A stretch of DNA of 64,000 nucleotides from Sipunculus nudus. Taxonomy: Eukaryota > Annelida > Sipuncula > Golfingiida > Sipunculidae. Positions 49,091 to 58,907 of the stretch are shown one piece after another (positions within the stretch are counted from its first letter, which is position 1; the number at the start of each line of letters is the position of its first letter). The DNA lies in NCBI GenBank assembly GCA_026874595.1, contig CM049319.1, positions 63,604,917 through 63,668,916 on the forward strand, in the 5' to 3' direction. Under the pieces are notes generated by a model, which searched no databases, was not told the origin of the DNA, and was given only the letters and a program-made list of their open reading frames with translations. The position numbers were made by a program, and so were the translations under genes.

Positions 49091-50473
49091 TAGGGCTGTA
49101 CCGGGTACATTATTTTGGACTCGAGTACCCGATAGGCATTACCCGACCCGGACTCGAGTACTCGTTACCATGGCAACGCTGTACAGTTAAACGGGCATCT
49201 GTTTATCATAACATACATAAATTTGACTTTGTGACGGCTTGGCCTAATCCGAACGATATAGATACTAAAATTTAACAGAGTGGAAAAATCCATTTATTTG
49301 AAAGCATATCTAATACTTATAAAAGGAATTCGGTTAACGTTTGTTCGCAGTGTTCTCTATAACCGCGTTGTGTACAATATTGTGCCACACATCATTTTAA
49401 AGGTTATTATCTCCGCAGTGACATAGACGATATGAAAATAAATAATTTTTAATCTACACATAATTTTGAGTGATTTTTCCGTTTTTTTACCGAGCACAGC
49501 CGAACTGCCTTTGGCAAGCACCGGAATGCGTGCATCGTGGTCACTTAACCTCTAACACTAAGGACTGTTGTTCACATGAATAACGCTTGCTTTCAATGAG
49601 GGATTTGACCCACGTGCGTGGACAGTAAAGGAGAAAAACACGTGTTTCTCGCTTTTTGAAATGAAGAGTTCAACCCAGGAGGATTAATGACAAAACCTTA
49701 TTCAAGGTCCCAATTTCAGGAACAGGGCTGGGAGATGGGGTGGGGTTGGGTGGTGGCAGGGGTTTCGGGCCTCAAAATTTGTCTGACACGATAAAAAGAA
49801 GGTTGCGGTGGTTGAAAATGGGATACGGACCCACTGCATGGAGTCCCGCTGGGTCGCTTCTGCTACTTACGATATATGCATATTTCTATTTCCTTCTTCA
49901 GGAACAGTTTCCTTGCAACGTACATTTAATTAATCTTTCATGTGTTCTTCACATCAACCTATTCTTTATACGTCCAACGATAGAAACCAGTCAAATATCA
50001 ACGAAACACTGTATGCCTCCGCGTCTCATTCCGGTTCGCAATGTAAACCATCACTTACCAGGCCTTCAAGGTAAACATACCGGGGTATGATTTTTGCCAC
50101 GAGCACAGCGCCACAAAATAACAGTAAAAAATATATGTACATATCTTATTCCGAGAGTATCCCACTAAAAATCTATATTTTCTTTTAACTTTTATAATAA
50201 AATACAAGCCAACATTCAATATCTCGGTAAATATATCTCCCAAACCCCGGTAAAAAGCCCGGTATACCGGATTTATCAGCTAGTAACTCATAAATGTAAG
50301 TCTCTTCGAAATAAACTGTAAAGTATGGTTATTACTTCGATAATGAATAAATAGGCCCAGACTTCCACTAAATTTGCAGTTACATTCATATATGCATGAA
50401 CATACACGAGTACTCGAGTCCGAATTTGGACTCGAGTACTCGGTAAGAGATACCCGGACTCCTTTCAGCCCTA
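49091..50473. mobile_element. hAT-like non-autonomous element (1383 bp) with 8-bp target duplication
   Basis: The ends are TAGGGCTG (from 49091) and CAGCCCTA (to 50473). Subterminal inverted words include ACTCGAGTACTCG at both sides (about 49153-49165 and about 50407-50418). Flanks ATTGTATG (49083-49090) and TTTGTATG (50474-50481) agree at seven of eight bases, the target size expected for hAT elements. The interior has no transposase; it shares about 350 bases, inverted, with 17640-18040 and contains a G-rich stretch (49722-49862) resembling the GGATCC MITE family, possibly a nested insertion. Confidence 0.8.
49722..49862. mobile_element. Probable nested GGATCC-family MITE inside the hAT-like element
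   Basis: CAGGGCTGGGAGATGG, GAAGGTTGCGGTGGTTGAAA and ACGGACCCACTGCATGG follow the plan of the 38477 and 12195 elements (AAAAAGGGTGCGGCGGCTGA and GGACCCC). The ends are too diverged to define exactly. Confidence 0.4.
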
Positions 50474-50779
50474 TTTGTATGGTGAATGCGTGGTGAAGAC
50501 TATCCTTTAACAAGTAATCATGCTGTCCGGTTGCTGTCAATAATCAGTCTTCAGTATGCCTATAGTACGACCATCCATGAACTGCCGTTTGCTTAATTAG
50601 AAGATGAAGCATGGTACGTCGAAGTGAAACTGCCAAGATTAGTAAATAATTATATTTTATAAATTGCAAGTGCATTTAAATCTATTTTGAAATTGATTTA
50701 AATCAAATTGATGTAGCCTATTTCAAATTAGGCGTACATTTGATAAAAAAATCATAGGATATCAAGACGATTCAATGAC

Positions 50780-50934
50780 GAATTGACGCAGTATGCCAAA
50801 CTCCTCTAAACAGAACAATTCCCTAATACGGACGAAATCCTCCAGTCCCTTGAGTGTCTGGTTTAGGGGAGTTTCACTGTATATATATATATTATATATA
50901 TATTAAATATATATATATATATATGTGTGTGTGT
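50780..50934 (-). repeat. pogo/Tc1-like MITE end next to a (TA)n tract
   Basis: On the minus strand the fragment begins TACAGTGAAACTCCCCTAAA and continues CCAGACACTCAAGGGACTGG, the style of a pogo/Tc1 terminal inverted repeat adjacent to TA. The interrupted (TA)n tract at 50878-50934, ending in GTGTGTGTG, borders it. Confidence 0.45.
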
Positions 50935-51222
50935 GATTTAAAAAAGTACATCTTTATGCATAATGCGCTGCTGTATGGGCCAAATAAGGGATAAATGAAG
51001 ATGCAATTAAATACTGTGAATAAATTTATTTATTCAGATATATATGTTTTATTGAAAATTTATAAAATAAAATGAAATAAATTAAGATCTAATACAAAGA
51101 TGTCATCATTATTTTCTGCCTCAGCAGAATCGGAAATAGAGTGATTTGTTTGCATCTCTCTGTATAGTATTAAATATTAAATAAACATAAAATCATTTTT
51201 TCCCTGTAAGCTATGTTTAATT

Positions 51223-52394
51223 GTATCCCCAGTCAAAATCGGGATACTATGGTTTAAGCACGGTCGCGCCGCCGCCGCAGAGATTTCGTTTGGACGCGAT
51301 AACTCAAAAAATATTTTACGGATCTTTACCAAACTTTACATGTGCATACATATGGGTGAGAGGACGAAGCCAGTTTTAAATGGAGTCATGACCTTAACTA
51401 GGAGAGTGACCTTGACCTTGAATAAATCCATTTTTCGGGAAATCACACAAATTCTGAAATATCTCAAGACTTCTTGCTTGGATTGATCCAAAAATCAACT
51501 TGACCGAAGATCTTGGATAGTGTTGTAGGATACCTGAAACTTGTGGCGCCACCTGTTATCCTTTTCTTGTTTTTGTGCCGTTTAATACCCCTATCATTGC
51601 CACTTAACAGTACTGTGAGCATTATAAGTCAAAAACTAATGGACAGATTTCTTTCATTTTATGCATATACATAGGCAGGGGTTATGGGAAGATGTGTATA
51701 TAAATTGGGGTCATGACCTTTCCATTGAGAGTGGCCTTGACCTTTAATATTGCCATATACATGTATGATGAAAATTGCACAAAAACTATAATTATCTCAA
51801 TAAGGGATGCATGGATTGGTCCAAAAATCAAAATTACAAACGATCTTGGAAAGCTTTGTCTTCTGCGAAAGACAGGTGGCGCCACCTGCTGTTTTTTTTT
51901 GTTTTGTTTTTGGGCCTTTTAATGACCCATCATTGCCACTTGACAGTACTGTGAGCATTATAGGTCTAAATCTAAATTGTGCATGTCCATTGATCATGGA
52001 TACCTCCATCTTGTATTCAAGACTGATGGCGCACTTTGCAATCGTAATTGTGTGGCGTCCATCCGTACGTTTGCTTTCGGTTGAAATTGCTCAGATCTCC
52101 AGAGTGGTTTAAGGTATAGGTCTGAAATTTGGAATGTCCATCCGTCTTGGAAAGTTTTCTCGTAAAACAGACAGGTGGCGCCACCTACCATCCTGTTTCT
52201 GTAACATAAATTAATGCTCTTTTCTCAAGAGAGATTAAACATATTGGCCCCCATTTTTAGTGAAAAAAAATTTTGTTTCTCAAGTTGATAGATGGAAGAA
52301 ACTATAGTCGCTTGCCAAGTGTCAATATATGCAATATATGTCAATATATAGGGGGCCTATTCTAAAAGGGGGAGGATTTATTGTCTGGGGATAC
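51223..52394 (+). mobile_element. Hairpin-ended element with ~330-bp tandem units (family T3)
   Basis: Terminal inverted repeats GTATCCCCAG (51223-51232) and CTGGGGATAC (52385-52394) bound 1172 bases. The left end folds back on itself (GTATCCC at 51223-51229, GGGATAC at 51241-51247). Inside, three units end in GTGGCGCCACCT at 51543, 51876 and 52175 (spacing 333 and 299). Repeated words include ATTGCCACTT, ACAGTACTGTGAGCATTATA and GGTCATGACCTT. GACGCGATAACTCAA at about 51297 is shared with the 145-bp units of family T1. No transposase. Confidence 0.78.
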
Positions 52395-53558
52395 TAATAT
52401 CTAGTTAAATTTCATATCCGTTATGGATATGCAGAGGTGCTATAACCCCTAATCCTCCTCCCCCAACGCTAGTTGTTTTGTGTATTGCAACTGTGTAAAT
52501 TGTTATTAAATTTAAAATAATATGATAGAACAAAAAGTGAGGGCTAATTGAACATATGTGTCAACTGCTGAACATTTGGACAATTCATTAAAGAGCCAAC
52601 TAATGATCATTGTATAGATCTTATGTTTATAAACTGCACGCATGGTTCAATTAGAATACAAATTGTCAGATCACATAATATTATTTTGCTACAATTCCTC
52701 ATCAATTCAAACCAATTTTATCAGCCATGGCCTTTATAATCTCTTCCTCCAAGAATAATTTCTCAGTTTGTTATTATTTAAGATTTTTACCTTCCAGGTC
52801 AACTTCAGCTGAGCATCGTGACCAATGGGTGGGTCCCTTGTTTTTTAAATAAATTATGGCTATATTTTCATTATCATCGCTTGAAGGTATGTGGTTAAAG
52901 TTGATCTTTTCAATTAATTTTCATATTATTGGAATTGAAAAAACACTCGCTAAAAATGCAGATTTCATTAATCCAAACTCTTAGTCCGCCATGTTGTCTC
53001 TTACGTTGTTTTGATGTATTCATCCTTACTAACTAAATTTGTTCTGTATTTGTCAAAGATATGTTGTTATTTTATGTAAGGAAATAAGACTTGAACACAA
53101 GAGTATTCAAGGTATAAAATAGCTCTAAATGTTACTAGAACTAAGAGAAAATATCTCGTAAATATATTAATTGATCGGAAGTTCGGAATTGACCCTTTTC
53201 CTTGCATTTCATATTATCTTATGTCATTTTTCTGTTGTGTTATTAAATTTTAGTCTTTAAATGAATCAGACTGATAAGATGAAACAATATGGATGAGAAC
53301 TTAATTGTGTTCAAAATAAAACCTTCATTTCACATTAACAAAGTTCGCAAAGAGTTATTAATTAACAGACAAAAAGAAAACACTTCATCAAAAATTACTT
53401 ACCAAATTAGCTAATTTCCACTAGAGCAGTTTAATTGTAATTTGTAACTTTACCGTAAGTGGCAAGATAGATTTTGAGGTATTTGAAGTTGTGTGATACA
53501 AGGTTTTTTTTATTATTGCTAAGGTATTTTTAATTGTAGTTTGAAAATTTCTTTTCAG

Positions 53559-54800
53559 GATGGGCAGCCATTCGCCCGGACAGCCGTGAGATGTCGTGAA
53601 AGGATCAAAAGGTTAACAATAAAGTATTGGCAAGCGAAAAAGATTCAAGAAAGGTCTGGCAATGGGGCAGTCTCATTCCCGTTCTTTGACATCATGGACC
53701 ATGTCCTGAGAGATCGTCCACTGTCAAAGAAAGCCAACAACCCTGCCTGCGAACCCGTGTGCTTTGTACACATAAAAACAGAAGATGAATCCATTGGCAA
53801 AGAGGAGGGATATGCGAACTGTGAGGTTGAGACAGATCGCCCAGTGACAAATAAACACAACAATCCTGAGTTTGAATCCACAAGATTCGAAGACATGAAC
53901 GATGAAGATCATTCTATTGGACAAGAAGAGGGGTCCATGGATGCTGAAATGGGATTTGAGAGGGGAGAAGAAGAAAATTCTGATCCTCAAACCTGTGACG
54001 AAAACGTCAGTGAATCCGGGTCAGCTGTCTCTGAACGTGAAAATTCGCTGAGCTTGGAAAATGATTCGAAAGGTCTCCCAAAGCCCAAAAGGACTGCGGA
54101 TGAAAGTGAGAACTTTCGGAAAATAAAATTGGTTAAAACCTGTACAGTTTCGAAAGCAAAGTATGCTGAGGAGAGCCCGAGCACAAGTCGGGCTACTGAT
54201 CAGCAAAATCATACACACTTCAATTCTCCTGGCAGCGCATCGTCTATTCTCCAAGAACCCCATGCAGCAGAAGAACAGAATGCACACACACAAAGAAAAG
54301 AAAATATGGGGAAAACATTTACACCCACGCAAAAGGTAATGGAAACATCAACACCTACTAGAAAATTGTTGAAAACATTAACATCTCTCAAACCTCATGC
54401 TAAGAAATTTGTCACCAGTAGGATAGCTACAAAGAAAAAAGGCAGTGTTTTCCAAGAAATGATGCACATGTTCATTGAAAGTGTAGAGCAAATACAACGG
54501 TCCCAGCAGGAATATGAAGAAAAACGGTGGCACCAGATGTGCGAGAGAGAAGACAAGAGACTGGCTGAAGAACGCCGCCGGGAAGACCAAAGGGATCTGC
54601 AGATGCAACAGATGATGTCCTTGCATTTCCAGATGATGGCAAATCTGCAAAAGGAGATGATTAAAGCAATGACAAATTTGGCGCAACCATACCAACAACA
54701 AACTATGACTAGTACTCAGCCACGCACACGGCCATCCATGGATAGTTCTCCCTCATCGCCATCTGTAACCAATCAGAACGTCAACAATGGTGTCATATAG
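53559..54800 (+). CDS. Myb/SANT-like DNA-binding protein, exon 2 (last coding exon)
   Basis: This exon codes for residues 61-473 and ends with TAG at 54798-54800. Residues 61-115 (DGQPFARTAVRCRERIKRLT..., SGNGAVSFPFFDIMDHVL) complete the Myb/SANT-like domain begun in exon 1; the RCRERIKRL helix is the likely DNA-recognition part by family analogy. An acidic linker follows with a near-duplicated block about 40 codons apart (NNPACEP... and NNPEFES..., each ending SIG-K/Q-EEG); the first contains IKTE, a sumoylation-type motif. Basic stretches near the middle and around KPHAKK/ATKKK could serve as nuclear localisation signals. Residues about 355-436 are a long Glu/Lys/Gln/Met-rich helix, likely a coiled coil for dimerisation, and the tail is Ser/Thr/Pro-rich. 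The reading frame is intact and more GC-rich than the flanks. An AATAAA lies at 55381. The exact orthologue is not identified. Confidence 0.87.
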   Translation, partial: DGQPFARTAVRCRERIKRLTIKYWQAKKIQERSGNGAVSFPFFDIMDHVLRDRPLSKKANNPACEPVCFVHIKTEDESIGKEEGYANCEVETDRPVTNKHNNPEFESTRFEDMNDEDHSIGQEEGSMDAEMGFERGEEENSDPQTCDENVSESGSAVSERENSLSLENDSKGLPKPKRTADESENFRKIKLVKTCTVSKAKYAEESPSTSRATDQQNHTHFNSPGSASSILQEPHAAEEQNAHTQRKENMGKTFTPTQKVMETSTPTRKLLKTLTSLKPHAKKFVTSRIATKKKGSVFQEMMHMFIESVEQIQRSQQEYEEKRWHQMCEREDKRLAEERRREDQRDLQMQQMMSLHFQMMANLQKEMIKAMTNLAQPYQQQTMTSTQPRTRPSMDSSPSSPSVTNQNVNNGVI

Positions 54801-55021
54801 TGTTTTGCGATTTATCGATTATATCAATGATTGTTTGTTTTTATATATTGCCGGTGAAACCGGTTGAATTTTCGATTAATCGATCCTCATTGATTATACA
54901 TGCACAAATCGTGGAGTTGTATCATTGGCATAAATCTCAAAACTGGAGAAACTTCTCTAATTTAAATTTGTTTGTGGTTGCAGGTTACCGCCTCTATTTT
55001 AATACTGGCTATATAAGTTAA
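54801..55021 (+). other. Presumed 3' UTR of the Myb/SANT-like gene
   Basis: Sequence between the stop codon and the SINE. No AATAAA occurs before the SINE; the first canonical one is at 55381, so the transcript may run through the SINE. Confidence 0.35.
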
Positions 55022-55322
55022 TCAGCAGAATTCCATTCCGGTTCTGGACTACGTGATAGTGCAGTATCACACGCTTTATCTCATATAATATCCTGGTGTT
55101 AACCAGGCTTGGTGACTACTGCACCTGCGGGCCCTGGGTGTGTAATCTCCACCATTGCTGGGTCATACAACCGCGGAGCATCCGAAATTCGCACTCGTTT
55201 GAGAGTGAAGTACTGCCGTTGGGCACGACCTAAATATAACGCCCTTAGAGTGCCGACCGTGCAATTTTCGATCTCCTAGCTCTTAGTCTTGTGCTATACC
55301 CTGAGCCACAGAAACTTCTCTT
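55022..55322 (-). mobile_element. SINE, minus strand, downstream of the Myb/SANT-like gene
   Basis: On the minus strand the head reads TGTGGCTCAGGGTATAGCAC (A-box), but the B-box is eroded (GATCGAAAATTGC). The body (CACTCTCAAACGAGTGCG, GGTGCAGTAGTCACC) and the tail (CCGGAATGGAATTCTG) match the 3257 copy well. It is probably antisense within the 3' UTR of the neighbouring gene. Confidence 0.8.
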
Positions 55323-57223
55323 GATCAGTATGGTCATAGGTCCCAATACGAAAACAACACGATTTATCAAATTTTTACATAATAAAGGGCGAGAATTCGT
55401 GTCGATTGGTGTTTGGCATCCGAAAAAATTTCCTCTTAACAAATACTTACCTTGTTTTTTTTCTCTCTCTCAAAACTTGTAAGATATTGGTGCATGCATT
55501 GTATAATTTGTAGCTGCCATTTTTTTCACGTCCCAGCATGCTTTGCGCGAGATACGCTCCATTGTTGTAACAATTCATTGGATAACGAATCAAGCGCGGA
55601 CAGCAAATTCACACTGCATTGAATGAACGACGCTTTTGAACTTCAGTGCTGACGCAAAACGTATTACTTCAAGACTAAAGTAAACCAATTAAATTTAATC
55701 AGGATAATATGAAGAGCCCGGCGCAGCCACCATTTCGCGCCCCAGCCGAGTCTACTTTATCTTCAGCCGAAATATCGCTATGCTAAAGATAGATGATTTG
55801 GCATAATTAAAATTAACTTTTGTAAAGAAAGAATGTTGTTCTCATATAGATGAAATCCAGTATGTGATGAAGAATTAAGATTCTGTATATGTTTGTGTCC
55901 TTTTTGTTATTCTTTCTATTAATGATTGCTGAAAGCAACCTCAATGTGTTTGTTCGAATACGATGTGAAGCCGAACAAGACTAAAAACATCATCAACTCA
56001 ATATACTTAGAACTAGACATGATAGACTATAGGATGATAGGTTTCACGCTAGAAATAAATAACCCTTACATTAAAACAAACATTTTACATAACACAACAT
56101 CGGGGGGGGGGGGGGTCCAGGGGTCAAAAACAAGTATAAGCGCCCCCCCCCCCCCCGTTCTGGAATTTCAGGATCCGCCACTGATCGATCATGATAAAAA
56201 TAAAAATAATCCCATCATCATTCAGTCATAATAACAAAATCATGATGATTATTATTTACAACAAGTAGTGAACATTTGCGCAACATCTTTTGTCTCTTCT
56301 GAACCTAGGTAAGCATTTAATGGCGTTTTTAATGTGTTGCCATTTTGCAGGGTGACATCAGCAGGGCTTTATCGATATAGGCCTTCAGATATATCGATAC
56401 GAATTGTAATTTACGCTACATAAGTATGGATTCCCGTAAGTTTGGTTTTTTTTTTTTTTTTTTTTTTTGTGGTGTATTGTAGTATCGAGGAAACACAGTG
56501 CTCACGTCACATATTGCTACCATTATCTTAGTTGGACACATATTTCGCTTACTTCTATAATAATTAATTCTTAATACAATTGATATAATCAGATATAATA
56601 GATATAAGTATTACGCAATTCATTGTCATGTTTTGCGTACGGGCAGTGAGGAAAAAGACGTAAAGGCAATTGTGTTTTATAATGAAGAGCACATAAAATT
56701 TTATATGAAAAAAACAAATATAAACATTAAACATAAACGTTATTTTACAATAGAAAAGTAAAAGAAAGGGCGAAAAGCGAGTACTAAGTCTCTTGGTGCG
56801 TTGTCTCAATATGATCTTCAGCCAGCACTTCAACTGGGCTGTGCCTGTTTTCCATACTCGTTGGGGGGGGGGGGGGGGGGTTGTTTGTTGTCTCTCGTGT
56901 CCTATATTTGTACCAGAAACTGACGTTGCACAAATGATCCAGAGAAGAAAGCATCGTTTGCCTAGGACATTGTTACTTCGAGCTTCGTTTGAGTCACATG
57001 TCTAAATAAAATTCAAAATGCTTTTAAAATAGTTGGAATAAATGACTTAAAATAATACATAAAAAGTGCAAAGAGACAATGAAAAAACGTATGTAGGGAA
57101 CTTTCTCAATACACTCCAAATAATAGTTTTTTTCTGACTACATATTAACTGACGGAGGAAATTAAATATATTTAAGACCTCCGCCGTAGGGAGGGGATAG
57201 TTTAAGGGGTTAGTGAGTTTATT
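55323..57223. other. Gene-free stretch with homopolymers
   Basis: A GGATCC-family MITE fragment lies at about 56101-56185 (poly-G, poly-C, then TCAGGATCCGCCACTGAT). A T-run lies at about 56447-56468 and a long poly-G run at about 56862-56880. Candidate poly(A) signal AATAAA at 55381. No gene seen. Confidence 0.45.
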
Positions 57224-58349
57224 AGGGCCCCGCTTGATAAGCGGTGCCCTATAGTGATCACCATGTCAGTCCGTCCTTCCTTTCTTCCGTCTTTCCGTCA
57301 GTGACACTTTCTTTCGCACACGGTAACTCAACAACAACATACTGCAGCTTTCCCAAATTGTCAGGAATGATTGGTACCTATGAGGGCTCTAGACCTATCG
57401 AATTACAGACATGTCGGAATTCCAATTTGGCCGCCACAGCCTGATCGTTGATTTTCTTTCGCGCGCGTGAACTCAACAACAACATTCTGCAGCTTTCCCA
57501 AATTCATAGGGATGAATGGTACCTATGACGGCTCCAGACCTCTCGAATTACAGACCTGTCGGAATTCCAATATGGCCGCCACAGCCTGATCGCTGATTTT
57601 TTCGTACGCAAAAACTCAACAACAACATATTGCAGCTTTCCCAAATTCACAGAGATGATTGGTACCTATGACGGCTCCAGACCTATCGAATTACAGACTT
57701 GTCGGAATTCCAATATGGCCGCCACAGCCCGATCGCTGATTTCATTCGCGTGCGTTAACTCAACAACAACATACTGCAGCTTTCTCAAATTCAAAGGGAT
57801 GGTTGGTGCCTATAAGGGCTCCAGACCTATTGAATTGCAGAACTGTCAGAATTCCAATATGGCCGACACAGCCCAATCGCTGACTTTCTTTCGTGTTCGA
57901 TAACTCAACAACAACCTACTGCAGCTTTCCCAAATTCACAGGGATGATTGGTTCCTATGAGGGCTTCAGACCTATTGAACTACAGACTTGTCGGAATTCG
58001 AATATGGCCGCCATGGCCAATCACTGATTTTTTTTTTGTGTGCAATAACTCAACAACAACATGCTGCAGCTTTCCCAAATTCACAGGGATGATTGGTACC
58101 TATGAGAGCTCCAAACCTTTTGAATTACAGACTTGCTCAAAATCAAATGTGGCTAACAGACTACATTCGGTGATTTTCTATTGCACACATTATTTCAGAT
58201 ATATCTTCTTTAATATCATTTGATCCAGTACGATTTTTCCCTCATGTATATGGATAAAAACCTGTTTCTGTTTATGATATTTTTAAAATTTTAATTATTT
58301 TTTCACCAATATGTAAACTAGTCCAGCACTAGTAGAAACGCGGGGCCCT
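57224..58349 (+). mobile_element. Hairpin-ended element with ~145-bp tandem units, copy 2 (family T1)
   Basis: The ends AGGGCCCCGC (57224-57233) and GCGGGGCCCT (58340-58349) are perfect inverted repeats. The left palindrome, CTATAGTGATCACC and GTCC-rich tract match copy 1. About six units start near 57320, 57465, 57608, 57752, 57897 and 58042 (143-145 bases apart). The unique right segment (ACTACATTCGGTGATTTTCT, TTGCACACATTATTTCAGA, CCAGCACTAG) is shared with copy 1. Copies 1 and 2 differ mainly in unit number, about eight against six. Confidence 0.82.
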
Positions 58350-58739
58350 AGTTTCTTCATTACTTGCTGGGGGAAAAAACGTTTGTGGGTAGACTTCTTA
58401 GGTCTCACAGGGTTGAAAAGCATCGATCACCATTTTTTTTTCTCTTTTTTTTTCTTTCTTCTTTTCTTGCTCTAGATCTCAAATATGGCTGGTTTTCACA
58501 TGGGTACAATATTAGTTATAGGTCACAGACTTCACTTGATATTTATTTTGACCTTATTTCCATACAACATACACTCAATAGCCTATTCCCCATTACCAGT
58601 GTGTGTGTTGGGGGGGGGGGTTTGTGTGTTTGTGTATGTGTGTGTTTTTTCACAACATATCTGGCGCAATCTTAAACGGAATCCCATGAAATTTTTAGGG
58701 TACCTCCGGGGGGAGGGGGTTGACCAACGAAGAACCGAA
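58350..58739. other. Gene-free stretch
   Basis: T- and C-rich tract near 58432-58470, poly-G then GT-rich tract near 58611-58645. No gene seen. Confidence 0.4.
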
Positions 58740-58907
58740 AAAGGTTTTGATGTGGGACCGGGTCGTGATCCATTCGCAAATATGCAGTCACATATAACCG
58801 ATTAAACAAGGGAACACAGGCCGAATAAGTGAATGCAAACATGGGTTGTGGAGTACCCAACATTAAGGACCGCCCCCATGGCGAAGGCCTGCATTCCTGA
58901 GAAGGCA
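58740..58907 (-). repeat. Dispersed repeat family G, minus strand copy
   Basis: The reverse complement gives GGAATGCAGGCCTTCGCCAT, GGGGGCGGTCCTTAATGTTG, GCATTCACTTATTCGGCCTG, TATGTGACTGCATATTTGCG and GGATCACGACCC, matching 39465-39690 in order. Confidence 0.65.

Larger units (their letters stand above)
46231..53558 (+). other. 7.3 kb intron of the Myb/SANT-like gene
   Basis: It starts GTACGT and ends TTTCTTTTCAG, both standard GT-AG signals, and both sides are phase 0. It is filled with insertions: (TA)n tracts, a hAT-type MITE (49091-50473), a pogo-like end (about 50780-50878) and a tandem-repeat element (51223-52394). C-rich runs lie near 47416 and 47776. No additional exon is needed, because the domain reads through without a gap. 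52395-53558 shows no recognisable feature. Confidence 0.75.

Noticed and set aside
53645-54701. Several antisense reading frames across exon 2
   Set aside because: They are shadows of the Myb/SANT-like coding strand with no domain of their own.
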